DNA of 64,000 nucleotides from Micromonospora echinospora (GCF_014203425.1 NZ_JACHJC010000001.1:2604001-2668000); one strand, 5' to 3'; shown: positions 34,985 through 44,486, numbered from the stretch's first letter. Notes: generated from the sequence alone by a model not told the origin. Made by a program: numbers and translations.

Positions 34985-35527
34985 CTAGAGCTCCCCGGCG
35001 ATCACATTGCCCGGCGCGTCCGGGTCGGCGCTCAGGTAGAACTCGTGCGCCGCCCGGCCGTACTCCTCGCTGGTGAGGTAGCCGTCCCGGTCGGTGTCGA
35101 GCCGGTCGAAGATCCGCTGGGTCTCCTCCGACCGCATGCCGCTCTTGCTCTGCGCCGCGAACATCTCCGCGTGGTTGATGCGCCCGTCCCGGTCCGCGTC
35201 GGCCACGTCGAAGACGGCCAGGCTGAACGGCACCGCCGCGTTCGTCACGAACTCCGGGAACTCCGGCTTGTCGGCCCACGCCACCCACTCGGCGACCGTC
35301 ACCCGCTTCTCGCCGTCCGGCCCGTCGCTGCCGCGCATCCCGCGCCACATCCGGGCCGCCGCGCCGTGGATACGCCGCCAGCCCGGCGAGTACGGCGCGA
35401 CGCCGTACGTGTCGCACCAGATCTGGGCCATCGCGGTGATGTCCAGCCCGTCGATGACGCCGTCACCGTCGGCGTCGTACGAGGCGAAGACCTTCTCCAG
35501 CTTCCGGCGTTGCAGTTCGGTGGTCAT
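34985..35527 (-). CDS. EF-hand calcium-binding protein (calerythrin-like)
   Basis: A 180-residue protein with clear EF-hand loops: DADGDGVIDGLD near residue 18, DADRDGRINHAE near 113 and DTDRDGYLTSEE near 147, plus a degenerate one (GPDGEKRVTVAE) near 68. This four-hand layout matches actinobacterial calerythrin-type sarcoplasmic calcium-binding proteins. Its start codon overlaps the stop of the methyltransferase gene (ATGA), so it is the last gene of the enediyne operon. A calcium sensor or buffer in such an operon has no obvious chemical role. Confidence 0.88.
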   Translation of the reverse strand: MTTELQRRKLEKVFASYDADGDGVIDGLDITAMAQIWCDTYGVAPYSPGWRRIHGAAARMWRGMRGSDGPDGEKRVTVAEWVAWADKPEFPEFVTNAAVPFSLAVFDVADADRDGRINHAEMFAAQSKSGMRSEETQRIFDRLDTDRDGYLTSEEYGRAAHEFYLSADPDAPGNVIAGEL

Positions 35528-36417
35528 CTCGGTCCTTCCGTCGTGATGGATGGGGGTCGGTGCGGGGCGACCGCGCGTACGGTGAGCGCGGTCGAGGTCA
35601 GGTCGACCAGCCCGTCCGGGCCCAGGCGCCCCCGCGCGGCGGCGGCCACCTCCGCCCAGAGCGCGTCCCGCCCGGCCGGGTCGAGCGCGTCGACCCGGCG
35701 GCGTACCGGAGGCGGGGCCACCGCCCGGGTGAACCGCGCGTACTCGGCCGGGTCGTGGAACCGGAACGGGACCGGGTACTCCTCGACCGTCACGTCACGC
35801 AGGCCGGCGTCGGTCAGCCCGGCCGCCAGCGCCTGCGGATCGCAGAGGCGGTACGGGCCGGGGGCGTCCGGTGGCCCGGACGGCAGGTCCAGCCGTCGCG
35901 CGAGCACGCCGTACCCGAGCGACATCAGCGGCACCCGCGGCGGTGGCGCCCACACCGCCGCGGCGAGCACGCCGCCCGGGACGAGGAGCCGGGCGATCCG
36001 GCGGAACGCGGCGTCCGGGTCGACGGCGAACATCAGGCCGAGCCGGCTGAGCACCACGTCGAAGGCGTGCGGCGGCAGCTCCACCGTCTCCAGGTCGGCG
36101 ACGAGGAAGTTGACGTTGCGGCGGCCCTCGGCGCGGCGGCGGGCCACGGCGAGCATGGCGGGGGAGAGGTCGACACCGGTGACCGTGCCGGCCGGGCCGA
36201 CCACGTCGGCGGCGCTGAGCCCCGGCTCCCCCGGACCGGTCGCGACGTCCAGGACGCGATGCCCCGGCCGTACGCCACCCAGGGCCAGCAGCCGCGCGGT
36301 GAGCGCCGCGCCGCCCCGCTCGAAGGTCTCCCACTCGCGGGTCCAGCCGTCGCTGACGGCGTCCCAGGTCCGCCGCTGTTCGGCCTTCACGGCGGCGGCA
36401 TCTGTCGATACGGACAT
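35524..36417 (-). CDS. Class I SAM-dependent methyltransferase
   Basis: A 297-residue protein with SAM motif VLDVATGPGEPGLSAA near residue 53, VTGVDLSPAMLAVARRRAE, a VVLSRLGLMFAVDPDAAFR post-motif region and LLVPGGVLAAAVW. It resembles UbiE/Coq5-like and small-molecule C- or O-methyltransferases. The ATG at 36417 has AGGAGGAGC in front and lies 26 bases after the CopC-like gene. It is coupled to the EF-hand gene downstream. It probably methylates the enediyne scaffold, but the position is unknown. Confidence 0.85.
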   Translation of the reverse strand: MSVSTDAAAVKAEQRRTWDAVSDGWTREWETFERGGAALTARLLALGGVRPGHRVLDVATGPGEPGLSAADVVGPAGTVTGVDLSPAMLAVARRRAEGRRNVNFLVADLETVELPPHAFDVVLSRLGLMFAVDPDAAFRRIARLLVPGGVLAAAVWAPPPRVPLMSLGYGVLARRLDLPSGPPDAPGPYRLCDPQALAAGLTDAGLRDVTVEEYPVPFRFHDPAEYARFTRAVAPPPVRRRVDALDPAGRDALWAEVAAAARGRLGPDGLVDLTSTALTVRAVAPHRPPSITTEGPR

Positions 36418-36443
36418 CGCTCCTCCTCCTGTGGTCCGTCAGG

Positions 36444-37145
36444 TCACCCGCCCGGCCGGGCCGGTTCGCGATCGGCGGGCCGCTCGTCGGCGTCCTCCGG
36501 TTCCCGCAGCACCCAGGCCCGCCGTCGCCCGCCCGGCCCGGGACCGGCCGGCGACCCGGGCGGGCCGTCGACGGCGGGCCGGTCACGCCGTCCACGCGCC
36601 ATCAGCACGAGCAGGACCGCTCCGGTCACCACCGGCGCCAGCAACAGGGCCAGTCCGGCCGCTCCGCCCGTACCCCCGTGGTGGCTGCCCCCGGCGGGCC
36701 CGTCCGGCGGCGCGGTGACCGGCGGGGACACGGCCGGGGCCGCCCGCGGCGGGGCGACGAGCCCGGCGGCGACGGTGAAGGGGACCACGCCGGTGGCGGT
36801 CTGCCCGGTGGCGAGCTGGGCGTGGTAGCCGACCCGGTAGCGCCCGTCACCCGCGACCGTGACCGGCAGCTCGACGCCGTTGCCGCGATACCGGGGCGCG
36901 CCCGTCGCGGCGAACGCCCCGCCCGGACCGACCAGCCAGACATGGGTCCGCTCGCCGTCGAGCGGACCGTTGAAGGTGAGCGTCACCGCCGCCGGCGCCG
37001 TGGTCAGCCGGGCGCCGGCCGGCGGGTCGGTGCTCACCAACCGCGCCGGCCGCAGCTGCGCCGCCAGGGTCAGCCCGGCCAGGCCGAGCGCGAGCAGCGT
37101 GAGCAGTCCCGCCGCCAGCCACCTCAGCCCCGGCCCGCGCCTCAC
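36444..37145 (-). CDS. CopC-like extracytoplasmic domain protein anchored by a C-terminal membrane helix
   Basis: A 233-residue protein with an N-terminal helix (LRWLAAGLLTLLALGLAG), a CopC-like beta domain (STDPPAGARLTTAPAAVTLT, then YRVGYHAQLATGQTATGVV), a Pro/Gly linker, a second helix (LALLLAPVVTGAVLLVL) and an acidic/Arg tail. CopC proteins bind copper outside the membrane. Here the usual N-terminal His of the mature protein and the DGH ligand motif (TGQ here) are missing, so classical copper binding is doubtful. GTG 37145 overlaps the stop of the upstream gene. It belongs to the enediyne operon. Confidence 0.7.
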   Translation of the reverse strand: MRRGPGLRWLAAGLLTLLALGLAGLTLAAQLRPARLVSTDPPAGARLTTAPAAVTLTFNGPLDGERTHVWLVGPGGAFAATGAPRYRGNGVELPVTVAGDGRYRVGYHAQLATGQTATGVVPFTVAAGLVAPPRAAPAVSPPVTAPPDGPAGGSHHGGTGGAAGLALLLAPVVTGAVLLVLMARGRRDRPAVDGPPGSPAGPGPGGRRRAWVLREPEDADERPADREPARPGG

Positions 37146-37705
37146 CGGACTTCGGCCACCCGGCGGCAACTGCACCGCATCCGGGCCAGCTCGTCGGCGA
37201 GCGGCGTGCGGTGCAGGTACATCGCCACCACCATCGGCAGGAACACCACCGCGTTGTAGAACAGGTGCAGCTCCACCCGGGGCGCCACCAGTTGCAGCAG
37301 GCTCGTCGGCACCGGCTGCCCGGCCAGGTTGCTGCCGGTGAGCGACTGCACCAGCAGCAGCAGGTGCTCCAGGTGGTGCCACACCTGGATCAGCAGCGCC
37401 GCCGTCCACCAGGTCCGGGCGCGGCCGACGAAGCCGCCGCGCAGCATCCAGAAACCGGCGAGCATGACGAGCGCGTACCCGTAGTGCAGCCACTCGCTCT
37501 CCACGAGCCACGGGAACGGCATGCCGAGCACGCCCCGGGCCTCCGGCCGGGACCAGCCGAACACCCAGATCTGGGCGGCCTGCACCAGGTGCTCGGCCCA
37601 GTGTGCGATGACGACGACGAGGAAGATCTGCAGGGCCGCCCGGTGCCGGCTGCCGTTCAGATCGAGCCCCGAAGCGCCGGCGTCGCGCTTCTCCGACAGG
37701 GTCAC
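37142..37705 (-). CDS. Small polytopic membrane protein with two His/Glu-rich helices (unknown)
   Basis: A 187-residue protein with about four or five membrane segments. Two helices carry HWAEH (near residue 35) and WHHLEH (near 115), each with an HxxEH-like arrangement that could hold a metal or heme. A final ELHLFYNAVVFLPMVVAMYLH helix follows. I do not recognise the family. The start GTG 37705 overlaps the flavin reductase stop, and its stop overlaps the CopC-like start, so it is coupled on both sides within the enediyne operon. Confidence 0.7.
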   Translation of the reverse strand: MTLSEKRDAGASGLDLNGSRHRAALQIFLVVVIAHWAEHLVQAAQIWVFGWSRPEARGVLGMPFPWLVESEWLHYGYALVMLAGFWMLRGGFVGRARTWWTAALLIQVWHHLEHLLLLVQSLTGSNLAGQPVPTSLLQLVAPRVELHLFYNAVVFLPMVVAMYLHRTPLADELARMRCSCRRVAEVR

Positions 37706-38265
37706 TGCGCCTCCTTCAAAAGCGGTTGGATGTGCCGGCGGCCGGCGGCCGGGTGGGGTTTCCCGTACCTGTCGAACCGGCCCCGCCGGAAGATCAGGGC
37801 GTCGCTGTCGGCGGCCGTGCGCGCGGCGACCAACCGGCCCACCACGATCACGTGGTCGCCGCCGTCGTGGCAGCGCCACGGCCGGCACTCCAGCCAGGCC
37901 AGCGCCCCGTGCAGCAGCGGCGCGCCGGTCTGCTCGCCCGGCGACCAGCCGACAGTGGTGAACTGCGCGCGCCCGGGCCGCCGGCGCCGGTCGGCGAAGT
38001 GCCGGGCCAGGTGTTCCTGACCGGCCGCCAGGACGGAGATGCCGAACCCGTCCGCGTCGGCCAGGCAGGCGGACATCAGGCTGTCGCGGCTCACGCAGAG
38101 CAGCACCAGCGGCGGGTCCAGCGAGACCGAGGTGAACGAGTTCGCGGTCATCCCGTGCGGCAGCGGACCACCCACCGTCAGCACCGTCACGCCGGTGACG
38201 AACTCGCCGAGCACCGCACGCAGCGCCGCGGCGGCCGGCGGCGCGCCCACGGCCCGCTCAGGCAC
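37702..38265 (-). CDS. Flavin reductase (HpaC/SgcE6-like)
   Basis: A 187-residue protein of the flavin-reductase domain: FVTGVTVLTVGGPLPHGMTA, NSFTSVSLDPPLVLLCVSRD, FGISVLAAGQEHLARHFADR and LHGALAWLECRPWRCHDGGD. It supplies reduced FAD or FMN to a partner monooxygenase, as SgcE6 does in C-1027 biosynthesis. No two-component flavin monooxygenase is visible in this window, so the partner is elsewhere. GTG 38265 overlaps the thioesterase gene by eight bases. Confidence 0.88.
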   Translation of the reverse strand: MPERAVGAPPAAAALRAVLGEFVTGVTVLTVGGPLPHGMTANSFTSVSLDPPLVLLCVSRDSLMSACLADADGFGISVLAAGQEHLARHFADRRRRPGRAQFTTVGWSPGEQTGAPLLHGALAWLECRPWRCHDGGDHVIVVGRLVAARTAADSDALIFRRGRFDRYGKPHPAAGRRHIQPLLKEAQ

Positions 38266-38707
38266 GACCGGACACCCCCTCGGCCGCCCGGTACGGCGCC
38301 AGTGCCCGCACCAGCGGCGGCGGCACGCGGGTCGGCACCACCTGCCCGGCGACCTCCCGCATGCAGGCGATCCGCTGGTGGCCACGGGCCACCGGGACCA
38401 GCCCGCCCGTGCCGTCACGCAGGTAGTCGAAGGCCAGGCCGAGCTGCGTCTGGGTCAGCTCGGTCAGGCTCATCCGGATGCGCAGCTCGTCGAAGGCGTC
38501 GAGCTCGGCGAGGTACTCGCAGTCCACCCGCAGCGTGAACAGCTTCAACCCGGCGCGCAGGTCGTCTACCACCGCCGGGGCGTGCTCGCGCAGGAACATC
38601 TCCCGGCAGCGGCCCTGCCAACGCAGGTAGTTGACGTAGTAGACGTTGCCGACGAGGTTCGTCTCCTCGAACCCGACCACGTGGCGGTACTCGTACCAGG
38701 CGGACAC
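38258..38707 (-). CDS. tebC: Enediyne thioesterase (E10/CalE7/DynE7 type)
   Basis: A 149-residue hotdog-fold thioesterase with the enediyne signature YEYRHVVGFEETNLVGNVYY followed by YLRWQGRCREMFL, and MSLTELTQTQLGLAFDYL later. In the known pathways it releases the polyene chain from the PKS. It starts with GTG at 38707, one base after the PKS stop, an arrangement conserved in enediyne clusters. Its strong family signature, together with the neighbouring pksE, identifies the cluster type. Confidence 0.95.
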   Translation of the reverse strand: MSAWYEYRHVVGFEETNLVGNVYYVNYLRWQGRCREMFLREHAPAVVDDLRAGLKLFTLRVDCEYLAELDAFDELRIRMSLTELTQTQLGLAFDYLRDGTGGLVPVARGHQRIACMREVAGQVVPTRVPPPLVRALAPYRAAEGVSGRA

Positions 38708-38708
38708 G

Positions 38709-41700
38709 TCACACCCCCGTCGCGGTGAGGACGGCGACGACCACCGGTTGTGGCTCGCCGATGAGACGGACCGGGCCGGTGGCCACCGTGACCCGGCCGC
38801 TGCGCACCAGCACCCACTCGCCGTCGGCGCCGGCCACTGTCAGCGGGGCGTCCACCGGCAGCCCCGCCTTGACCAGGCACTCCTTGGCGCACCAGACCCG
38901 GGTGGCGGCGACGTCGGGGTCCTCGCCGAGGTCGGCGGCGACCTGCCCGGCCAGCCCGGCGTGCCGGCCGAGCAGGTCGGCCCAGACCTCGGCGGGCCGG
39001 GGCCGGACCACCTCCAGGTCGCAGGCGAGCGGCCCGGCGCCGGCCACCAGCAGGCTGGCGACGTCGCTGTGGGCGGCGGAGACGTGCCGGCCGTTGACCT
39101 CCTCGGGCCGCCCGTCCGGCCGGTAGCGCAGCCGCACCGGCCGTCCCACGGCCCGCCCGACGGCGGTGGCGGTGACCTCCCGGCGTGCCCCGCCGGTCCC
39201 GTCCGGACGCGGCTCCACCACCACCGCCAGGTCGGCGTCGAGCAGCCGGCCGAGCCGCCGCTCCAGCGCCGGTCCGAGCAGCGCCGGCGGCCACGGCAGG
39301 GCGGCCGGGCGGTGACGCACCGCGCGCAGGCGCAGACCGAGCCAGCGTTCCACCACCACCCCGGCCGCGCCGAGGACCGTCACGTCGTACCGGTAGGTGT
39401 CGTCGCGGTGCTCCCGCTCCACCGCCACGAAGCGGACCTGCTCGGTGGCGGCGAGCTTCGGTCCCGCCGGCTCCACCCGGTCCACCGCGACCGGCAGCAG
39501 CGTCGCGTCCGGCACGCAGACCTGGATGCCGTGCAGGAAGGCGTCCCGCGCGCCCGCGTCGCCGAGCAGCAGCCGCTGCGGCAGGAACGCGTGGAACCAG
39601 CGCAGATCCTCGGTGGTGGCGACGTCCGCCTCGGCCCGCCGGGACGCGACCCGGTGGTAGCGCACCAGCCGGCGGAACCGGTCGCCCTGGAAGAGCAGGT
39701 CGCCGTAGAGGTCCCGGCCCGGCTGCAGCGGCACCGGCGGCAGCCCGCCGGTCACGCCCGGCGCCTCCCGGTCGCCCTCGTCCGGCTCGAAGCGGACGGT
39801 GCCCCGGAAGTGGTCGACCGCGAAGCCCGTCTCGTCGCTGCGGATCGCCACCTCCACCACGCCCGCCTCGGCCTGCACCGCAGCGATCCGGACGGTGGTG
39901 CGCCCGCCGCGGGCCACCACCACGGGCCGGGAAAAGCTGACGCCGGTCAGCACCGGCACACCGGTGGCGCCGCTGAGCGCGGTGGCCACCTGCGCCATCG
40001 CCTCCATGCCGAGCACGGCGGGCAGCAGGAGGTTGCCGTCGAGGTCGTGCTCGGCGAGGTACGGGTCGCTCTCGGCCGACAGGTCCGCCTCGACCACCAG
40101 CTCCACGCCGTCGTACTGCACCAGCGGGCGTTCCAGGAAACGCAGCAGCGGCAGCTCGCGCCGCTCGTGGCGCAGCGTGTCCAGCCCGTCGGTACGGCCG
40201 GTGACCACCACCGAGGCGGGCAGCCGGGGCAGCGTCAGCACCTGGCGCAGCAGCCGGACGCCCTCGTCCGGCGGGATCGGGGTGATCCCGGCGCGCAGCA
40301 GCGACTCGACAGCGGAGAGCCGCTCGCCCATGCCGACGCCGGACCAGACCGACCACTCCAGACAGACCGCGCGGCATCCGGGGGAGCGTCGGCCGGCCTC
40401 GGCGGTCAGCCGGGCCAGCCAGTCGTTCGCCAGCGCGTAGTGCGCCTCCCCGGGCAGGCCGCCGCGCCCGATCACGCTGCCGAACGTCACCAGCAGCCTC
40501 AGTTCGTCCGGCTCGACCGCGGCGAGGACGTTCGCCAGGCCGTCCACCTTCGGCGCGAGCGTGGCGCGCAGGGTGTCCGGGTCCAGCGCGCCGAGGGCGG
40601 CCGGCCGGTTGACCCCGGCGCCGTGCAGGACCCCGGCGACCGGACCCAGGTGCTCGCGTACCTCCGCCACGGCGGCGAGTACCGCCTTCGGGTCGGTGAC
40701 GTCGGCGCGGACGTACCGCGACCGCACCCCCGCCTCCCGCATCCGGGTCAGGTTCGCGGCCAGCTCCGGGTCCGCGGCCGGGTCGGCCCGGCCCAGCAGC
40801 GCCAGCCGGGCGCCGGTGTCCCGGGCCAGCGCGAGCGCGCACTCGGCGGTGATGCCCTTCCCGCCGCCGGTCACCAGCAGCACGTCGTCCGGGCGCAGCG
40901 GCGGACCGGCCGGCCCCTCGCGTACCGGGCCGGGTGGCGGCAGCGGCCGGAGCAGGGGGACGCGCCGCGTGCCCTCCGCGCCGAGGTGGCACTCGGCGTA
41001 CCCGTCGGTGGCGGCCACCTCGCGTACCACCCGGTGCACCAGGTCGTCGGCGGGAGCCGCCTCGACGAGCGTCACGTGCAGGCCCGCGCCCTCCAGCCGG
41101 GCGGTACGGGCCAGCCCGGCGACGCCCCGGCCGTGCTGGACGACCACCAGGCGGCTGCCCGGCGGCTGGGCCACCGCGGCCTGGACGGCGCGCAGCGCGA
41201 GGTCCAGGTCCACCTCGTCGTCCGGGCAGAGCAGCACGCCGCCGCCGACGCCCGCACCGGCGAGCGCGTCGCGCAGCGCCCCCGCGTACCGGTGGCCGGC
41301 CGGCGCGTACAGCTGCCAGCCGCCCGGTCCGGTGGGACCGGCGGTGATCCGCTCCACCGGTTCCTCGGCCAGCTCGACGGTGAAGCCGCGCACCCACGGG
41401 GCGACGCCGTCCACCCGCCGGTCGGCGGGCGCGGCGGCCGGGTCCAGCTCCCGCAGCGCGTCGGCGATCTCCCGCAGCGTGGCGGTGGCGAAGTTCGTCG
41501 GGGCCTGCACCGCCGGCAGGCCGAGTTCCCGGGCGGCCTCGTTGACCAGCTGTCCCACCGCGATCGAGCTGAGGTGCAGGCCGTCGAGGAGCCGGGTGTC
41601 CGCGCCGACGCTCTCGGCCGGCAGCTCCGCGCGGGACGCGGCGAGCCGGCGCAGCACGGCCAGCGGATCGGCGGCGGGGCCGGCCGGCGCCGTCGCGTCG

Positions 41701-44486
41701 CCGGTCGCGGGCCGCTCGGCGTCGCCGGCCGCCGGGGTCGTCTCGTCCCCGGCCGCGGACGCCGCCGCCACGACCGCCGCCGGCGCGGCTTCGCACGGGT
41801 TGGCGAAGAAGCGCCGCCGCGCGGCCAGGTCGAGCGGACGGATCGGACGGTCACTGACCAGCGCGGCGTGGTCGACGGGCACGCCCAGCGTCCAGAGCGC
41901 GCCGACAGTGCCGAGGAACCCGGCGAGCGTCGGCGCGTCGGTGCCGGTGGCGAACACCGGCACGTCGACCAGTTCCCGGGCCATCCGGGCGAGCACCTGG
42001 CCGGGACCGACCTCGACCAGCGCGTCCACCCGCTTGCCGGCCTCGGTGACCGCGGCGGCGAAGCGCACCGGGTCGGTGATCTGCCGGCGCAGCAACGCCG
42101 CCAGGTCCGTGCCGGAGGGCAGTTCCGCGCCGGTGACCGTGGAGACCACCGGCCGGCGCGGCGGGGCGAGCCGGACCCCTTCCAGCCAGTCGCCGAACTC
42201 GCGGGCGGCCGACGCCATCAGCGGGGAGTGGAACGCGTGCGAGACGGCCAGGTCCGCCCAGTGCACACCGGCCTCGGTGGCCCGCTCGCACACCCGCCGG
42301 ACCGCGTCGGACGGGCCGGCGACCACCGTCTGCCGCGGCCCGTTGTAACCGGCCACCACCACCGGTTCCGTGCCGATGAGCCGGGCGGTGGCGGTGTCGT
42401 CGGCGGCGATGCCGGCCATCGTGCCCGGTTCCCGGCAGCCGGCCATGACGGCGCCGCGTGCCGCGGCGATCCGCAGCAGCGCCTCCGCGTCGACGGTTCC
42501 GGCCCAGTGCAGCGCGGTGATCTCGCCGAGGCTGTGCCCGACGGCCACCCGTGCCTCGACGCCCAGTTCGGTGAGCACCCGCAGTCCGGCGAGGGAACCC
42601 GCGGCGATCCGCGGCTGGGCCACCTCGGTGGCCACCGGGTCCGCGTCGGCCGGCAGCGCCGCCAGGCGGTGCACCTCGGCGGCGGCCGGGAAGCGCCGGG
42701 CCAGCGCGCCTCCGTCGACGCTGCGGCCGGAGCCCTGGCCGGGGAAGAGGAACCCGAGCCGGGCCGGCCGCAGCGTGCGCCGCAGCGCCAGCCCGTCGGC
42801 GAACAGTTCCTCCTCGCCCCGGTCGAGCTCCGCCAGGGCACGCTCGAACCGGTCGACCGCCTCCGCGGGGGAGGCGGCGACCACCGCCAGGCGCGTCGGC
42901 CGGCCGCGTACCTCACCGGCCAGCGCGCCGGCGAGGTCGGTCAGCTCGCCGTACGACAGCCGGGCCAGCGGGGGCAGCAGCGCGGCCACCCGTTCCCGCA
43001 GCGCCGCCGGGTCGGCCGCGTCGAGCAGCAGCAGTTCGGCGTCCTGGGTGTGCCGGGCCAGCCGGAGCTGCTGCCGCCGGATCCGCTCCGGTACGGCGGA
43101 CGGGCCGGCCTCCAGCACCAGGTGGGTGTTGATCCCGCCGAAGCCCATCGCGGTGACCCCGGCGCGCAGCGGCGCACCGTCCGGCCAGGGCTCGGCCACC
43201 GGCGCGGCGCGCAGCGTACGGTCCGCGGCGGTCAGCTCCGCGCGGGGACGGGCGCACCCGGCGGTGGGCGGGACGATCGCGTGCCGCAACGCCATGGTCG
43301 CCTTGATCAGCCCGGCCACGCCGGCGGCGGCCTTGGTGTGCCCGATGAGCGCCTTGATCGAGCCGATGGCGGCCGGGTCGGCGGCCCCCGCGTCGCGCCG
43401 GGCGGCGGAGAGGGCGCGCAACTCGGTGGCGTCGCCGACCGCCGTGCCGGTGCCGTGTCCCTCGAAGAGCGGGACCGTGCCGATGCCGAAGCCGGCCCGC
43501 TGGTACGCCCGGTCCAGCGCCAGCCGGTAGCCCTGCGCCTCCGGGCGGGTCATCCCGCCGCGCCCGTCGGAGGAGACACCCCAGCCGGCGATCGTCGCGT
43601 GCACGGCGCGCCCCTGCGCCACCGCGTCGTCGTGGCGCATCAGGACGACCATCCCGCAGCCCTCGCCCGGCCAGAAGCCCTGCGACCGCTCGTCGTAGAC
43701 CCGCATCTCGTCGCGGGCCAGCGCGCCGGCCTTGGCGAAGCCGACCATCTCGAACGGGTCGATGGACAGGTCCACCCCGCCCGCCACTGCCACGTCGACC
43801 TCGCCGTCGGCCAGGGCACGCGCGGCGGTGACCACCGACAGCAGGCTGGAGGCGCAGGCGGCGTCCACTGTCCAGCCGCCGCCGCCGAGGTCGAAGTGGT
43901 TGCAGATCCGCCCGGCGATGGTGTTGGAGAGGCCACCGGCGAGCGTGTCCTCGTCGATCGGCGGGAACGGGCTCTTGTACCGCTCCTCGGTCACCGCCAG
44001 GAACTCCGCGATCCGCCGGTCGGGCCACCCCTGCTCCTGCAACCCGGCGGCCAGTACCCGGCGCACGTACGGCCAGCGCAGCCGCAGCACGTTGGCGCGG
44101 GAGAACTCGCCGGTGAGGGTGTTGCCGACCACCACGGCGGTACGTTCCCGGGGCAGTCCGGCGCCGTCCGGCCAGCCGGCGTCGGCGAGCGCCTCGCCGG
44201 CCACGTCCAGCGCCAGCCAGTGGGTGAGGTCGGTGGAACGGTAGGTGCTGCCGGCGATCCGGTGGCGGATCCGGTCGAACGTGTACCCCTCGATGACGGC
44301 GGCGTGCCGGTTGTAGAACCGGTCCGGGGCGGCCGGGTCGGCGTCCCAGTAGTCCTCCAGGCTCATCCGCTCCGGCGGCAGCCGGCGGAACGCGCGGCGT
44401 CCGCTGAGGGCGTTGCGCCACAGGTCGGCCACCGAATCGGCTTCCGGGTAGCGGCAGCTCATGCCGACGACCGCGATTCTGCTCAT
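38709..44486 (-). CDS. pksE: Iterative enediyne polyketide synthase (KS-AT-ACP-KR-DH-PPTase)
   Basis: A 1925-residue iterative type I PKS. KS: Cys211 in DAACASSL, His344 in EGHGTGT, His383 in GHTKAAAG. AT: Ser652 in GHSLGE, His753 in HAFHS. ACP: Ser974 in LHLSSIAVGQ, the enediyne form of the carrier motif. KR: TGGGKGIT (1206-1213) and Tyr1350. DH: His1480 in AEHDLDG. C-terminal phosphopantetheinyl transferase: CDLE near 1822 and WCAKECLVKA near 1865. All catalytic residues are present and length and order match PKSE enzymes, which build a linear polyene from malonyl-CoA. ATG 44486 follows unbU by 32 bases. Confidence 0.97.
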   Translation of the reverse strand: MSRIAVVGMSCRYPEADSVADLWRNALSGRRAFRRLPPERMSLEDYWDADPAAPDRFYNRHAAVIEGYTFDRIRHRIAGSTYRSTDLTHWLALDVAGEALADAGWPDGAGLPRERTAVVVGNTLTGEFSRANVLRLRWPYVRRVLAAGLQEQGWPDRRIAEFLAVTEERYKSPFPPIDEDTLAGGLSNTIAGRICNHFDLGGGGWTVDAACASSLLSVVTAARALADGEVDVAVAGGVDLSIDPFEMVGFAKAGALARDEMRVYDERSQGFWPGEGCGMVVLMRHDDAVAQGRAVHATIAGWGVSSDGRGGMTRPEAQGYRLALDRAYQRAGFGIGTVPLFEGHGTGTAVGDATELRALSAARRDAGAADPAAIGSIKALIGHTKAAAGVAGLIKATMALRHAIVPPTAGCARPRAELTAADRTLRAAPVAEPWPDGAPLRAGVTAMGFGGINTHLVLEAGPSAVPERIRRQQLRLARHTQDAELLLLDAADPAALRERVAALLPPLARLSYGELTDLAGALAGEVRGRPTRLAVVAASPAEAVDRFERALAELDRGEEELFADGLALRRTLRPARLGFLFPGQGSGRSVDGGALARRFPAAAEVHRLAALPADADPVATEVAQPRIAAGSLAGLRVLTELGVEARVAVGHSLGEITALHWAGTVDAEALLRIAAARGAVMAGCREPGTMAGIAADDTATARLIGTEPVVVAGYNGPRQTVVAGPSDAVRRVCERATEAGVHWADLAVSHAFHSPLMASAAREFGDWLEGVRLAPPRRPVVSTVTGAELPSGTDLAALLRRQITDPVRFAAAVTEAGKRVDALVEVGPGQVLARMARELVDVPVFATGTDAPTLAGFLGTVGALWTLGVPVDHAALVSDRPIRPLDLAARRRFFANPCEAAPAAVVAAASAAGDETTPAAGDAERPATGDATAPAGPAADPLAVLRRLAASRAELPAESVGADTRLLDGLHLSSIAVGQLVNEAARELGLPAVQAPTNFATATLREIADALRELDPAAAPADRRVDGVAPWVRGFTVELAEEPVERITAGPTGPGGWQLYAPAGHRYAGALRDALAGAGVGGGVLLCPDDEVDLDLALRAVQAAVAQPPGSRLVVVQHGRGVAGLARTARLEGAGLHVTLVEAAPADDLVHRVVREVAATDGYAECHLGAEGTRRVPLLRPLPPPGPVREGPAGPPLRPDDVLLVTGGGKGITAECALALARDTGARLALLGRADPAADPELAANLTRMREAGVRSRYVRADVTDPKAVLAAVAEVREHLGPVAGVLHGAGVNRPAALGALDPDTLRATLAPKVDGLANVLAAVEPDELRLLVTFGSVIGRGGLPGEAHYALANDWLARLTAEAGRRSPGCRAVCLEWSVWSGVGMGERLSAVESLLRAGITPIPPDEGVRLLRQVLTLPRLPASVVVTGRTDGLDTLRHERRELPLLRFLERPLVQYDGVELVVEADLSAESDPYLAEHDLDGNLLLPAVLGMEAMAQVATALSGATGVPVLTGVSFSRPVVVARGGRTTVRIAAVQAEAGVVEVAIRSDETGFAVDHFRGTVRFEPDEGDREAPGVTGGLPPVPLQPGRDLYGDLLFQGDRFRRLVRYHRVASRRAEADVATTEDLRWFHAFLPQRLLLGDAGARDAFLHGIQVCVPDATLLPVAVDRVEPAGPKLAATEQVRFVAVEREHRDDTYRYDVTVLGAAGVVVERWLGLRLRAVRHRPAALPWPPALLGPALERRLGRLLDADLAVVVEPRPDGTGGARREVTATAVGRAVGRPVRLRYRPDGRPEEVNGRHVSAAHSDVASLLVAGAGPLACDLEVVRPRPAEVWADLLGRHAGLAGQVAADLGEDPDVAATRVWCAKECLVKAGLPVDAPLTVAGADGEWVLVRSGRVTVATGPVRLIGEPQPVVVAVLTATGV

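Noticed and set aside
38566..41796. A 1076-codon minus-strand frame within pksE
   Set aside because: Out-of-phase reading dominated by Arg, Gly and Ala caused by GC bias; it has no domains.
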